A program made the translations under genes and the position numbers. A DNA stretch of 64,000 bases from Neoechinorhynchus agilis. Lineage: Eukaryota; Acanthocephala. The notes under the pieces were generated by a model. That model had not been told where the DNA came from. It was given only the letters and a program-made list of their open reading frames with translations, and did not search any database. Of the stretch, positions 1 through 11,891 are shown one piece after another. Within the stretch, counting starts at the first letter, position 1. Each line of letters begins with the position of its first letter. Location of the stretch: NCBI GenBank assembly GCA_051530055.1, contig CM121341.1:12648001-12712000 (forward strand). The letters are read 5' to 3'.

Positions 1-3000
1 ATTCCGATCGGATCTTTCGTTCTTATAGCCGACGCTTTTTACTTCGATAGAGAAAATATAGTTGGAAAAAAGTAACTTGCGACTTTTGGTCTTGCTTCAA
101 GTATCAATGTTGCTCGCAGAAAAGCATCGATGCAAATGTCGGATAGTGCATGATACTTAAAACGTTAGATTCTATTACAGTCTATAACGACACGCAAATA
201 TAAACTTGTTGGCCCTCACTTCTATTTGATGTGGCTTAACTATATGCAAAATCCATAAAAGAAGTGCTTTCGGCATTAAAGAAACGCTACGATTTTCGAT
301 GTACCAAAATGACTCTGGGAAAAAATCAAGTTCACAAAAAACAACCGAACTTAACGGATAAAGTAGTATTTTGACATTTTAAGGTCTGGAATAGAAATGA
401 ATCTTTCACGTAAATATTTCTCCGTGTGAGTCACAAAGAAGATTTTGCAGGACTTTATCTTCTTATTTATTTGTCATATCGATTTTTTGCAAATACAACT
501 ATTCTCTCCTCAGATTTTATCAGGTTTAAAAATAAGCAAACCTTGCTAATCGCATCAAAGTGAGTCATACGCTTGCTTCATTCGGTTTTTATGTAATCCG
601 TCTCATATGACCGGGTTTGCAAAGTTAAACTATTTTTACAGCGTCGCAACTGACCAATCGGCTATGCCATAATATCCCGGCACACGCACAAAGGCTGTAT
701 TTATCGTTTCGAGTCTTGTTCTAAACATCATCATTAGCACAAAACCAGAAAACTAATCAGAAAGTGGATAAAAGATCAGACAGTTCGTGTAATATCTTCT
801 TACTGTTTGCCGTATGGTGGAAAAGTAGTTTCCCTTTGATACAATGGTCGCAACCGTCTCTACAAATTACCTAACCTTTGCTTCTAGCCGTCGTTATGGG
901 TATTCTTTCCATTGTTACTATTAAAGAAAGACGTTCTGCAAGATACGGAACAAATCGTGACATTTAAAGCGTACAAATTCACGGTAATTGGTACAAATTC
1001 AAGAACAATAAAAGGTCCATAGGTAAGTCAGAATGCTAAGACATCGGTCACCGTGCGATGGTCACTAAGAAAATACCCGGACGTCTATAAAATAGACCAG
1101 CTGTAAGAAGAAATTCCGTTTTTCACAGATAATGAACCTCTGAAATGCCTCCTTCAAAGTAAAATCCAAGACTGACAGATTTTTAGCCTTTCCCCACCAT
1201 TATTGAACGTGTCTAAATATAAATTCCATGGTAAATTTTGTGAATAATTTCACTTGACTCTTAATTGCGCCGGTTTAAAGTCTTATTTAGATCACTTAAA
1301 AATTATTAAAATTGCAATGAAAATCACAAGCCGTTTTCATTTTGCCTTAAGTTCCCCTATAGGAATTCGTTCTTATACGAGCATTTCCAAAAGGAAAATG
1401 GCCTCTGAGCAACGCAAGGTAATTTAAATTTTTACCAACTAAAACTTCAAAACATCGAGCACATTTAGCCTCATTGAATTTAATGATAAACTTAAAACCC
1501 GTGAAATATTAAGAAGCCCTTTAAAAGTGCACTTTACGTCTATAATTGATGGAATACAATTTTATTACTAAAGTTAAGGGTATTAGAGAATCATGTAGAT
1601 TTTTAGATTGGCTTTAAACTAAGAATTCTAATTTTTAAAAATGAAATATTAGATATTGAGCACGCAACAATAAATTTTAATGTTTAGTGGGAGCGCTGGG
1701 AAAATATTCATCTTTGTTAGCGGACGAAGAGGCACGTTCCACAAAGCCAGCTGAATTCTAGTTTTTGAAATATAAAGCAATTTTTGTGATATGCTACTGT
1801 CTATGATGTTGACAGCACCCGTCAAACAATTGCACCCCTCGGGAAGGATCCTCTTTATAATCAGTAAATGTCTTTGAGAGCAATCTTAAGTAGAAATGCC
1901 TTTGAGATTCCTCTGTGCGAATTATTGGCACGCAGATACTCATTCGTAATCCACCTTTAACTCCACATTTATTTTAAAGTAGATTGGGCCTAAAATGAGT
2001 AGGAAAATGACGTATAGTCGCAAAGATACCTTTACGCAGGAAAACACATCCGTCAGTCAAATGACTATCTCGAATTCTTTTAACGGGGAATTCGACTAGT
2101 ACTCTTTTCCATGTCTAAGTTATTAGTAGAAACTTAATTACACATCATTATAATGCTGTTGGTTCAGTGAAATTTCGAAAAGTCTCTTCACATAATTAAC
2201 TCTTCCTGGGTTTTTTTGGTACAAAAATAATGCATTGAAATCGTTTGTTACATGGACGAAATCAAAGTCATTGTTATGCTCTCTTAAAAATATTGGTGCC
2301 TATAAAAAAGTTAAAAATATAAAGTTATAAATCAGGTAAATCGTACTTTGCCTTGTCTCGAAACGTCATTGTTCACCATCTCTAACCTCATAGCTTTATA
2401 GAACAGAGAACGCTAGCTTGATTCAGGTTTTCTATTTAAATAGTAGTCGCATTAGAATTTTTTAAAGTGCTATCACTTTCCCGCCAACTCAACATGGATT
2501 AAGTTACTGTCGTAAGTTTATCGCAGAACTCCAAAACACCTAATGAAAAGCGGGCTTTTTTGTAATTCAGAGAACCAAACCTTGAATTTTAATTGGCTAC
2601 AAGGACTATACTTGTGTGTGTATTATTTGGTAATTTGTTTTTTTTACCAATAAGTTCTCGAAGAGGGACCAAACAGCTCTTAAATGTCCTTCCATGTAGA
2701 ATTTTTTTCTATAAAGAAGCGGCTGAACATCAAATAGACGTATCGTTTTCGATGATCGTCTAAAACAAACTGGTCAGTCGCGAAAAGAGAGTATTATTTC
2801 GTCAGGGCAGCTTGCTTGAGTTGTGATTGGCTAAATAGAGTGCATAAATGGGAATTATCATTTTGTATTAAGACGCACAAAAAGAAGTTTGATTCTTTTG
2901 AAGATCATAATTTCCGTTAGAACGAAAAGCTTTAAAGTTCTTTTGAACTTTTAAATGACCATAAAAAATCGGTCACCTTGTACTCTGATTGGCTACAGAT

Positions 3001-3054
3001 TGATTTAAAAGCGAGAGTTGATGAAAACTCACTATTTTTTGTGTTCTGTTAAAG
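1..3054. other. AT-rich stretch without a recognisable gene
   Basis: No open reading frame of useful length and no recognisable protein or RNA gene was seen on either strand. The stretch is AT-rich and full of short homopolymer runs. ATTGG/CCAAT-type pentamers recur close to the next gene (around 655, 2590, 2826 and 2987). It is best read as intergenic or upstream regulatory DNA of the kinase gene that follows. Confidence 0.5.
2984..3054 (+). promoter_or_regulatory. Possible core promoter of the LKB1-like gene
   Basis: An inverted CCAAT box (GATTGGC, about 2987) is followed about 15 bases later by a TATA-like TTTAAAAG, and then by the first ATG of the kinase exon at 3055. A similar GATTGGC plus ATAAATG pair lies near 2826-2850. 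The spacing fits a TATA promoter, but no transcript evidence is available. Confidence 0.3.
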
Positions 3055-6000
3055 ATGCCACTATTTCCAAATAAATGGCATCGCCGGCTACACCATCGAA
3101 GAACTGATTATGAATCATCGTGCCCGCCGCAAGAGCATCGAGTATCTCAATCGTCGCATTCTGGAGAAGCGTCGTTTTTGTTCTTCGAAACGGCAGATAT
3201 AAACTCAATACCGTTCATGGACGAACTCACAGACACGAGCATGAACGACGAAGCTACAAAGGTACGCGTGCGTGTGTGCGTTTCGTTCAATCACTTACGT
3301 CACCGTGTGTGTACTCGTCATCATTACTCACTTTTGGCACGGTTACACGTTTGTTTCTCGAGTGCGTTGATACGTCACATGCTGTTGTGGCTGCTGTTGA
3401 TGGTAGCGGCGGCGGCGGACTCACACATACAACCGTCCCCGCCCACACGCAGCGCCACGCCTCATTCCTTCCGTCGCTCTTCTACCGCACAACACCGAAC
3501 ACACCAACAATATGCGGCATTCTGCTGGATCCGACGACGACGGAGATGACGAGTACGTCGTCCTGGAAATCCCCATCAATGCTGCTGCAACAACCAATAC
3601 AGTTCGAAGAAGTGACCAGGGAAGAGGTCAAACTGACCAACACAGAAACAATCATCTCTTCCGGGCGCACTGTGGCGCTCTTGCAGTCTCTGTAGGTGGT
3701 TCGAATACCATACACTCTGGACAAACTTATCGGTCTTATTTTGGTGGTGGGATTTTTTAAGATTGAACTGCATTTTTTACTTTTAAAATCTGAGTGGTTT
3801 CGCCAAAGCGCGCACAAGATTGTGACTGACCGTTGAAAAAACCCCACAGGCAACCTTGATAAAAACGCGCACAAGATTGTGCCTGGCCGAAATCAATCGG
3901 ATTTTAATAGTAAAAAATCATTTTAATTTCTCTACTCGCCAGAAAACAACCATTTCCTCTTTTTTTCGCAGACACGAAGGGATTCTCTCTTTTTTGTCTG
4001 GGATCCCGCGAGAAAAGTGCCATGACAAATTTTTCGCTTGCGACCACTTTAAAACGTCTTCTCGTCCTCCCTTTTTACTGTGTTTAATGGTCCATTGTTT
4101 TTTCGGGGGAAAGAAAACGTTAATGTGCGTGGATATACCAAGGTTTTTAGTTAAATAGAAATCCTGATGTTCCTCCGTTCAGAATCAGAACTTTTATTAA
4201 TTTTAAACCAAAAAAAGGAGACTTGTAACCTCTGATTTCCCGCTTAAAGGGCCAAAAATCCACATACTAGCTGATTCTGTGGGCATTTTACAAGCTCTTA
4301 AATTGAGTTTTGTTGTTCCATGTGGATTGACGAGCGATCCGTTTCTTGCAAAACTGCATCCTGAGTGATGACGACTGGAGCTCACTTAGGAGCGGCGGCG
4401 GCGTCTATCGCGATAGTGCATAAGTTTCTCTGTAATGTATTTTAAGAGATTGACTCTCATTGTTGCGACTCTTTTTTTGTTTGTCTAGTGCTTATCGACC
4501 GTATATTTGCCCCTCTTGTCCATTGGTCTAATGAATGAACTATTTAGAAGCAGTGACTACGCTTTTCTAGATTTTTGTTCTTAAAATCGCATCACCTCAA
4601 TTAACTCCGCTTTTAGGCATCTGATCAAAACACGGAGACGGCTTCAATATCATCACCGCAGCATTTTTGCCGCTTTCCCCAAATAACTGCCGACCTGGAT
4701 TCCCACGTGGCTGGACTCACGCTCGAATCTCACGAAAACAGTTTATCTGGAATTATAATCGAAGAAGGCAGCGAAATTATCGACGAAGACGGCACTGTTA
4801 GTGTGGCAACGTCTTTTGGAAAGTACGCATCGCCGATTACACTCGATTATGATGATCAAACTACTCCCAGCTATCGGGTGCCAGTGGCTCAGCACTCATC
4901 GTTGCCTCGTCCTTCCTTAGGGATCATAGGATCTCCGATTCGTCGAAGTATTCGATGCAAAGTGATCAACGGTTACTTATTCGGACCACTGTTAGGTGAA
5001 GGTTCATATAGCCGTGTGAAGCATTGTCTTCATCTTCAATCACTTTCCCATCGATCCGTCAAGATAATGAAATTGCGACGACTTAAGCACGCTGCAAACA
5101 CTTGTGCCGTAGCACGGCAAGAACTAGAAATCATGTTGATGCTGAAACGAAATGCGGAGAGGAAGTGGGGTCCTGGGAAAAATCATCCGAACATCATCCA
5201 ACTTTACGATTTTCTCAATGATGAACACAAACGACAAAAACTCTATCTCTTTCTCGATCTAGCAGTATGTTCTCTTCAAGACATAATTGACCATAATCCA
5301 AACAAACCAATGCCCGCTTGGCAACTACAAGGTTACTTTAGGCAACTTATCGATGGTATAGAATATCTTCATTCTGAACATATTGTACATAATGATATTA
5401 AACCAGGCAATTTACTTTTAACACGAGATGAAACTCTGAAGATATGCGATTTCGGTTCCGCTGAAATGCTTGAGGTCTTCTCGAGACGACCGCTTACCAT
5501 GAGATGCAGAGCAACCCCGGCTTATCAAGCTCCTGAAGTGTCTGGAGAAAATAGTGGACCCTATGATGGATTTAAGCTTGATGTATGGTCAGCCGGTGTC
5601 TGTCTTTATGTACTTTCAACAACGAAATTGCCATTTAATGCTGACAATATCTATGTCTTGTTCCAAACTATCGAAAAAGGAGATTTTAACATCCCGGACT
5701 GGGCAGAGAGTTCTCTTACTGCTCTTATCAAAGGAATGATGACAAAAGATTGGAGATGTACAGCGAGAGACAATACCTTTAGGAATACGGTTTTACACGA
5801 TAAGTTTTTGGGCAATTTTCACTTCTGAAATTTTTTATAAGACCCTCTTTAGATTGCACGTTGCGAATATTTCCTCCATTTTGAACGATCGAAGAGTCGG
5901 AACATTTTGTTTAAAAACGCATTGTGCACTAGATCGTAAAAGGTCCACACTAATTAGGGATACATATAAGTACTGTAATTTCATCTTTTTTGTTTATCCT

Positions 6001-6470
6001 TCTATCTTTTTTCTACATTCTCCCAAAATCCTACGAAAAATTGCTCCTTTAAGAAACCCTTCAAAGTCCAATGGTATTGCCCAAATAGATTTTCTACTGC
6101 ACAAGTTCGGCACAGTGAGTGGTTTCGTAAGAAGCATCCTTTCACTTTGGTAGACAGGATAACGCCACCTTTGGAGTTGACGGACACGTCGTTAGAAGTC
6201 ATGAAGCAAGACCTTGAGAACCTACACGGGCATAGAATGCCACGTACTAGGAGTGAAGGTGGCACCATAACAATCAATCAATCGTATCCGTATGCTCAAC
6301 CGGCGACGATTGGGGCAGTGCCATCGCATGGTCGACATTCTCAGGATAAATACCGCCGTTATCCCGAATCTAGGAAATTTGGCAATCACAACAGTGGAGT
6401 ACATCACAAGAAACGACATGCAGATGATAATGGCGGATCTAGTAACACCGCTGCATGCCACGTCAACTGA
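3055..6470 (+). CDS. STK11: LKB1/STK11-like serine/threonine kinase, three exons
   Basis: Exons read as 3055 (or internal ATG 3217 or 3241)-3261, 4617-5803 and 6116-6470. Intron 1 is 1355 nt, phase 0; intron 2 is 312 nt, phase 2. Exon 2 holds the kinase domain: glycine loop GEGSYSRVK, VAIK-type lysine in SVKIM, catalytic loop HNDIKPGN, DFG, APE. LKB1-specific text is clear: GYFRQLIDGIEYLHS, SAGVCLYVLST, LIKGMM. Exon 3 opens with EWFRKKHP, the LKB1 signature at the kinase end, then DLENLHGHR, like the DLHG motif of the human C-terminal tail. LKB1 is the master upstream kinase of AMPK, acting with STRAD and MO25. An exon 2 read-through gives a stop soon after 5803, so splicing is needed. Start codon choice and intron 2 donor are inferred; the family call is firm. 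Confidence 0.88.
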
Positions 6471-6666
6471 TAAGTGATTGTATATATTTATGAACGATTG
6501 CGATAATCCTTTGAAAAATCTCCTGTACCTTGTAATCGATCGAAATGATCTGTACGCGTGAAAAGCCTCTTATACGTTAGAACTTCTTCATTGCAATAAG
6601 TTCGTTTTGCTAAATTCTTTTCTCTATTTTTCCTGTGGTATCCTTTTGTTAAGCTGGTTTTTGATC

Positions 6667-6806
6667 AGGCGAAATAAAGAAAAGTTATTTAATTTCATCA
6701 TCATTTCGTCCTCTATGTGGGATTTTTTCAGAATCACTTGTCAGTCTCCCACGTAGAGGACGAAATATTAAGCAAATTAAATCATTTTTCTTCATTTCGC
6801 CTGACC
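6667..6806. repeat. Foldback (inverted-repeat) element, Penelope-end type
   Basis: Two imperfect arms pair across a short loop near 6733-6750: TTTCGTCCTCTATGTGGGA on the left with TCCCACGTAGAGGACGAAA on the right, and outer arms CAGGCGAAAT with ATTTCGCCTG. The hairpin-plus-GGACGAAAT motif and the tail after it (CCAAATAAAATCTATGAA) resemble the foldback at 11.4 kb and the text near 51.0 kb. This links it to the Penelope-type terminal repeats described elsewhere in the window. The CTGA half of the ribozyme-like core is degenerate here. It lies between two convergent host genes. Confidence 0.6.
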
Positions 6807-7106
6807 AAATAAAATCTATGAATAACATCTTTACAATTTTGTTAGACTGCCAACCACCACGCGCAGTTTCGCATTTCTAGGCTGTTGATTCAAATTGGAA
6901 TGTTATTTTTTTGCGTTCGATGGCCATAGACCATGATTATTCTGTAGAAGTTAGCAATAATCTCATTGGGTTTTAGGAACGTTTCAGCAAATTCGACGGT
7001 TGATTTGAGCCAAATACGGAACTTAAATGCTTGTCATTTGAGTTTATCCCAAAACTCTTGAGGATCCTGGTATTTATTATTCGAATAAATATGTTTTTTC
7101 ACATTT

Positions 7107-8216
7107 TTATTCCTCATAAGAAGCGAACAAGTCAAGTTCGCGGGTTGTTGGATTTGTGCAAATTGACCGATACTCACAGGATGTACATTTGATCGCACAT
7201 TCTTCAATATCCGCAACTCCCAATGGAGCTGCTGCCCCTACCCAGAACGTTTCCTGATGTTTCAATATCTTGTAAACATGTTCGGAGATATCATACTCTA
7301 CGCGTTTTTCAGCAAAAACTTTTTGTGTTTCCTGATCAATATAACGAATTCGTAGCTCCGAAATCTTGACTCCTCCTTTATTTTGAACGCAAGAAGTTAC
7401 TTCAAGTAGGAGAGTGAGAACGTCTCCCAAAGTCTTGCATGGAATTCCATATTGCTCAAAGGAAGTGACGACCGATCCGGATAACCTTCGATTAACGTTA
7501 ACCAAATGACTGTCGACAAAACCACAAGCAAGTTCTTGATCGAAATCATTCAATAACTGATTTATCATAAACGCATAAAAGTTAACTTGAACGGTATGTG
7601 TCAGCTGCGTGCTTGAATGAACGGGTATCTTTGATCTAGCACGCGTTTTGACCTCAATAATGTCCAAGTAGATTTTTCCTTGATCGTCGACCTTTATACT
7701 AATCTCATCGATCACTCCTTGGACGTTCCAACGATCAATAAGTTTGGTTGAAGTTGTGATTAAGGCAAAAACGTAGATTTCCTTCATTTGGCAACTCAGG
7801 GCTTTAGTTGCGGCTTGAAGAAGACAAACCTTACTGGCTAACTTTGCAGTTTCGATCAATTGGACAGCCAAACGGTCCTGTTTACTGTAGCACTTGATAG
7901 AACGAATGGTTTCGGCTGAAGCAAGTTCAATCGCCAGGTGAATGGACTTACCTCGCTTCATTGAAGTGGTCACCATTGCGAGTTCCGGTCGACAAAACCT
8001 ATAATGCTTTTGTAGTTGGCACCAAAAAACACTGCAAACGTCAGTGACGCTTATAACTCCTTTTTTATATGTTTTTAAATGCTCTACTCCTGTGCACGAG
8101 ACGAGTTCCTCGTCCGTCAATTCCGATGGATCTTTGGTGATGACTGACGAAGAAGTGTCCACGTTTTGTAACTCGGATGATCCTTCGTGTGATTTATGAA
8201 AGCAGACGTCAACTGT
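7107..8216 (-). CDS. EXO5: Exonuclease V (EXO5/DEM1 family)
   Basis: This is a single-strand DNA exonuclease of the PD-(D/E)xK superfamily with a 4Fe-4S cluster, acting in mitochondrial DNA maintenance or nuclear fork repair. The protein shows the family order: VTDVCSVFWCQLQ (VTD motif and first cluster cysteine), MKRGKSIHLAIELA, the nuclease core GVIDEIS followed by DIIEVKTRARSKIP (catalytic D, E and K), HTVQVNFYAFMIN, and the last three cysteines in AIKCTSCEYRSICT. The reading frame runs up to an acceptor-like CAACAG near 8211 with no ATG before the conserved region, so a short upstream exon probably supplies the start. Length (about 370 residues) matches the family. It is convergent with the LKB1-like gene. 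Confidence 0.85.
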   Translation of the reverse strand, partial: TVDVCFHKSHEGSSELQNVDTSSSVITKDPSELTDEELVSCTGVEHLKTYKKGVISVTDVCSVFWCQLQKHYRFCRPELAMVTTSMKRGKSIHLAIELASAETIRSIKCYSKQDRLAVQLIETAKLASKVCLLQAATKALSCQMKEIYVFALITTSTKLIDRWNVQGVIDEISIKVDDQGKIYLDIIEVKTRARSKIPVHSSTQLTHTVQVNFYAFMINQLLNDFDQELACGFVDSHLVNVNRRLSGSVVTSFEQYGIPCKTLGDVLTLLLEVTSCVQNKGGVKISELRIRYIDQETQKVFAEKRVEYDISEHVYKILKHQETFWVGAAAPLGVADIEECAIKCTSCEYRSICTNPTTRELDLFASYEE

Positions 8217-8524
8217 TGAACGCAATAGAGAAAAAAGAATTCTATAGGTTTTTTTGGAGAAAAGCTCGCTTTTTGGTCAATTTGCTTGAGACAGGCGTTT
8301 CGGGACCTGATTGGTGCAAATCCAATTACAAACACAGTGGTTTCGAAAGTAGAAGGCATACAGTGGAGGAAAAATAGAAACAGTAAAGGATTGAAAGACG
8401 GAATCGACGGGAAATACTAAGCATGAAACAATGGAGTATTTTGAGAATGCACCTTTATTTTAGTAATATTGTAAGACTGTTTCCATTGTACTTAGGAAAA
8501 GATGAGGTAATTTTGATCAGGCTA

Positions 8525-9091
8525 TTAGTGACAATGACTTATCTTTTGATACATATCGTAATTTAGATCTAAGCAGCCATTAATCCGAATATGTTTTCGA
8601 ATGATCAGCTTACAATTGACTTCTCCGTATTTTGTAAACTCACGCTCAGCTCTATAAGCTCTACTCAGCCAGTGGTTGCTGTATACTGGGAGTTCGCATT
8701 TAAACTTTACTTTACTGGCACGAATTAAAAGTAAAACAGCGGCGATCAATGGATCATTTCTCCTCTGAAGATCATTTATCAACAAATCAATACAATCAGC
8801 GGATCGAAACTCTGAATCGTACAAATTCTTCATTTCTTCATCTGCTTGCTTTGTAGGGGTTTCCCTTTGCTCCAGCGTAATGGTAGTGAAATCATGTCGC
8901 CGCTGATCAAATAGGTCCAGCAAACGGGCGGAATTCGGGACTTGTGGATTTCTCCACCATTTTCTCGATGAAGACATCACGCTTTTTCCAAGGAAACGAG
9001 TCACTATTTTCCCACAAAAATGCGCAACACTGTCGTTCACACTTACAATCTTTTTCCCACAACCAAGACGCATTACTAAAGAGAATCTCAA
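8525..9091 (-). CDS. Unrecognised protein, possibly organellar
   Basis: This frame of up to 188 codons has in-frame ATGs; the one at 8977 starts a 150-residue form (MSSSRKWWRNPQVPNSARLL). A longer version would add a basic stretch (MRLGCGKKI). The protein has a polar, charged N-terminal half, an internal hydrophobic helix (LIAAVLLLIRAS) and a Lys/Arg-rich C-terminal part. A strong donor-like GTAAGTGTG lies inside the upstream part, so an intron may remove it. I do not recognise the family. A small mitochondrial protein is possible from composition only. It reads in the same direction as EXO5, about 300 bases upstream. Confidence 0.45.
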   Translation of the reverse strand: MRFSLVMRLGCGKKIVSVNDSVAHFCGKIVTRFLGKSVMSSSRKWWRNPQVPNSARLLDLFDQRRHDFTTITLEQRETPTKQADEEMKNLYDSEFRSADCIDLLINDLQRRNDPLIAAVLLLIRASKVKFKCELPVYSNHWLSRAYRAEREFTKYGEVNCKLIIRKHIRINGCLDLNYDMYQKISHCH

Positions 9092-9254
9092 TATTTATGC
9101 AAGATCGATGGCGAAGACACATTTTTCTTCAGGATGAGATATGGCCGCTTTTGTTAGCTTCTCTTTGAAAGGGAAGCCAGCCGGTTACCAATTGATTGCG
9201 CTTGAAATATTTTTATCGGTCATATTGATTAGTCTTATAATAATAACAGTTTTA

Positions 9255-9560
9255 TTTGTTTATTAGATAACAAGAATTGTACCCATGTACCATTGGGTCT
9301 TCTTTGTGCCATTGTTAGCGAGAAACAATATTTGTTTGAAATTATGGAATGCGGATTCGGTGAGGTTGTGGAAAGTCTGTTCTTGGTGGAATTGGTGATT
9401 ATTGTTTGCAGGCGAGCTTGTAAGATTGGTCTTTCCTCAGGTTCATTTCAGCTTATGATATCCGAGAAGATTGAGCAGCATGGAAAAAGGAGCGCGAGAA
9501 ATAGGAGGATGAAACGAATTTGGATTACAAACGAATTGTAGCGACATGGTATTGTGATAG
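9255..9560 (+). repeat. Copy of a ~390-bp dispersed repeat (repeat C)
   Basis: It begins near CATGTACCATTGGGTC and contains GGTTCATTTCAGCTTATGAT then ATCCGAGAAGATTGAG. The same ordered blocks occur at 44378-44670 on this strand and, reversed, at 54640-55000 and 58258-58490. No credible protein is encoded. Its next neighbour, downstream, is a REL-type LINE remnant. Confidence 0.7.
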
Positions 9561-9779
9561 AATCGTATTAGTGTGATTGTGATAGAATCATATAAATTCG
9601 GTTGTGTATGAAATCAAATTTTAATCGATTCGCTCAGTAAAATGACACTTCCTTCATGTTGTTATTTTGGTTGATCCTCGACACCCGAGCGAGGTCGTTA
9701 AAATCGAATGTATATTAGATATCTTGTTTGGTGATTGAGAAAATTCATTCTTTTCGTTCATAAATTCCTCCTTTTCGCC

Positions 9780-11314
9780 CAATTCTGCAACTGTCGTCAC
9801 GATTGTTCGGCACCTTCCTTGATGGCCGCGGAATTGTCGCATTGGATCGCCGCGCTGATTCGCTGCATCAGGAAGCTGCTGGATAGCATTTCGCCGATGG
9901 CATATTTTAGCATACCGGGAAAGGAAATAATCGGCTTCCTTTCCGAGGCATCCCAGCATTTCCACCGCAATTGGGATGAATACATATTGATGCCTATCGA
10001 GCGAGGACTACTTATGCCGTTTCGTTTTCTCGCTGAGGCTGGCGACTGCTCCCGGCTTTGAAGTGGCATTCCGTAAGTGGGACGCCGCGCGCGTGTTGGG
10101 GCAAGTAAAATCCCAAACCAGTATTTCCCCGGAACACCATGGGAGGATACCGTCGTTCCGAGAGAGTCCGACAGGTTCGAGTCGAGCGGGAAAACCGGCC
10201 GTTGAGAGGGCTTACTTAATTATGCGGTTGACTGCTGAGTGCCGTGCTTGGCGAGCATTTGAACGGTTGCAGTCAGGGTCTTTAGTTCCAAACCTGTTCA
10301 CTGTCTCACCACACCGGCATGTATATGAGCCTGAGAAATCGATGCCCAACCGAAGTACCACAGCGACGGTGATGGCATGGTCATTAAGCCTCGTACTAAT
10401 AGCCGTGATCGGAAAAGCCTTCAAGAAGTTGCCGGAGTGTGGAGACGAGACTGCCAGGAGACGAGCTCTATCGGTTTGAGATGAGCATGAGTTGAGAAGC
10501 TGCTGATAATACGCAGTGTGGAGAAAGGCAGTCCAACGTTTTTGGGAGTTTTTTCCGTTGGAACGACCTGCTCGAACACTGATGCCCATTGAGCGTGCGC
10601 TTCAATCAGTTCAGGTGGTGGATGCAACTCAAATCGTGTGTGTGGTGGGATGATTCTCAGCACCAGGTCTGAAGAGGCCGAAATCGATGATGAAAAAGCA
10701 GGAATTGCTATTTCGGTGGCACTCTGGATGCCAAGACCGCCAAATCGAATGGAAAGGGTCGCCTGTTTCCATGCTTTGTCGGACAGCCGAGAGGTCCTCA
10801 GAAGGTAAGCGATCTTCGGTAGCGACAGACATCGTCCTAGTATAAAAAGAGCGTCGTGTTGCGCGATGTGAAAAAGCCTGGAGGCAGTGAGCCGCAATTG
10901 ATCGATGGCTTTTGAGAGAGACGTTTCCAGGTTCGACAGGTTGCCGATTGGAGACCCGAGAATGTCAGCTGAGTTGATTGCAGTTGTCTTTGCTCCGGGT
11001 AGTACGGTGAGCAGTCTCGATGTATCCTCTTGGTCGTCCGAAATTATTTCGCATTTGTCCGTTCTCAGGAATAGTCCGATATCGGCACCCATTTCGGAGA
11101 TGTTTCTGATGTCGCGGATGAGCTGGTCGATCTCACCTCCGATGCGACAGTCGTCGAGATACCAGATCGATAACTCTGACGAAGAGCTGTGGGCAACATC
11201 ATTGATCGCCAATGCGAACAGCAGAGGACCTAGAGGAACACTTTGTTGGACGCCCTCTGCTGATTTTACCTGGAACTCGCCGAACAGCAGCATGCTGGAC
11301 TGGTCGTGGCACAT
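9780..11314 (-). mobile_element. REL-type non-LTR retrotransposon remnant (subfamily 2)
   Basis: This is the C-terminal two thirds of a LINE protein. It has the reverse-transcriptase catalytic strand SIWYLDDCRIGG preceded by QSVPLGPLLFALAIND (11.1-11.3 kb) and the thumb text SDKAWKQATL with FGGLGIQSATEIAIPAF. A zinc-binding CRCGETVNRFG block lies near 10.3 kb. The 3' part (about 10.07-9.78 kb) ends in a block ending QRISAAIQCDNSAAIKE. The frame is interrupted, so it is dead. The domain order matches the copies at 33.6-36.8 and 59.3-61.6 kb, but the sequence is clearly a different subfamily. Its 3' block matches the fragment at 46.6-46.8 kb. Confidence 0.8.
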
Positions 11315-11317
11315 ATT

Positions 11318-11490
11318 TTTATAATTAAATATTTCGTCCTTCTCGTTGGATTTCCTCGGGTTGTTTCAGGAAGCTTCCTTGTATTTTTCCGGAAACAACC
11401 TAAAGTCCGACGAGACGGACGAAATATTAAATTAATAAAATTAATTTCCATTTTCCCAATCACCAAACAGGACATATCCATGAACAATTA
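11318..11490. repeat. Foldback element, Penelope-end type
   Basis: Arms near 11325-11365 (AAATATTTCGTCC...) and 11395-11435 (...GGACGAAATATTAAATTAA) are inverted copies. The right arm holds the hairpin AAGTCCGACGAGACGGAC followed by GAAAT, then AATAAAA. The CTGA part of the ribozyme-like core is degenerate. The trailing text CACCAAACAGGACATATCCATGAAC also occurs near 51000-51020 (CACCAAACAAGATAAATCCATGAAC), so the element belongs to a family. It abuts the 5' edge of the LINE remnant at 9780-11314. Confidence 0.65.
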
Positions 11491-11891
11491 ATTAGTCGAC
11501 TTTAACGACCTCCCTCTGGTGTCGAAGAACGATCACAATAAAAACATATGAAACCACCAGAACGCAATCCACAACAAAAGTTTTCCTTCTATGTTTTGTT
11601 TTTGTTTTATTAAGGATTACATTCGGGTGATTAGAGATATTGTTGTTTAGGTCGCTTGTCGACAACAATCGTGTTGTTTTTTCGTACGAATCAACTACAA
11701 TTCATCTGACTATAATCAAGAACATGAAAGTGAAAAAATAGACATTTCCATCAGTGCTAAGATGATTTAAGAGCAGATTATGTGTTTTTGACGAAACTGA
11801 GATCGCGATAGTCACTTTTGCCGCGTATGAATAAAACTTGCACGTCAAAAGGCTTCTAAACCTTTTCTTTCAAAATTATACTGCTATAAAA

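Noticed and set aside
2984-3200. Histone gene suggested by CCAAT/TATA spacing
   Set aside because: None of the frames after 3055 encodes histone text and there is no 3' stem-loop.
3110-3202. Short basic frame (starting MNHRARRKSIEYLNRR) as a separate gene
   Set aside because: It overlaps the proposed LKB1 exon 1 in another frame, is only 30 codons long and has no family match.
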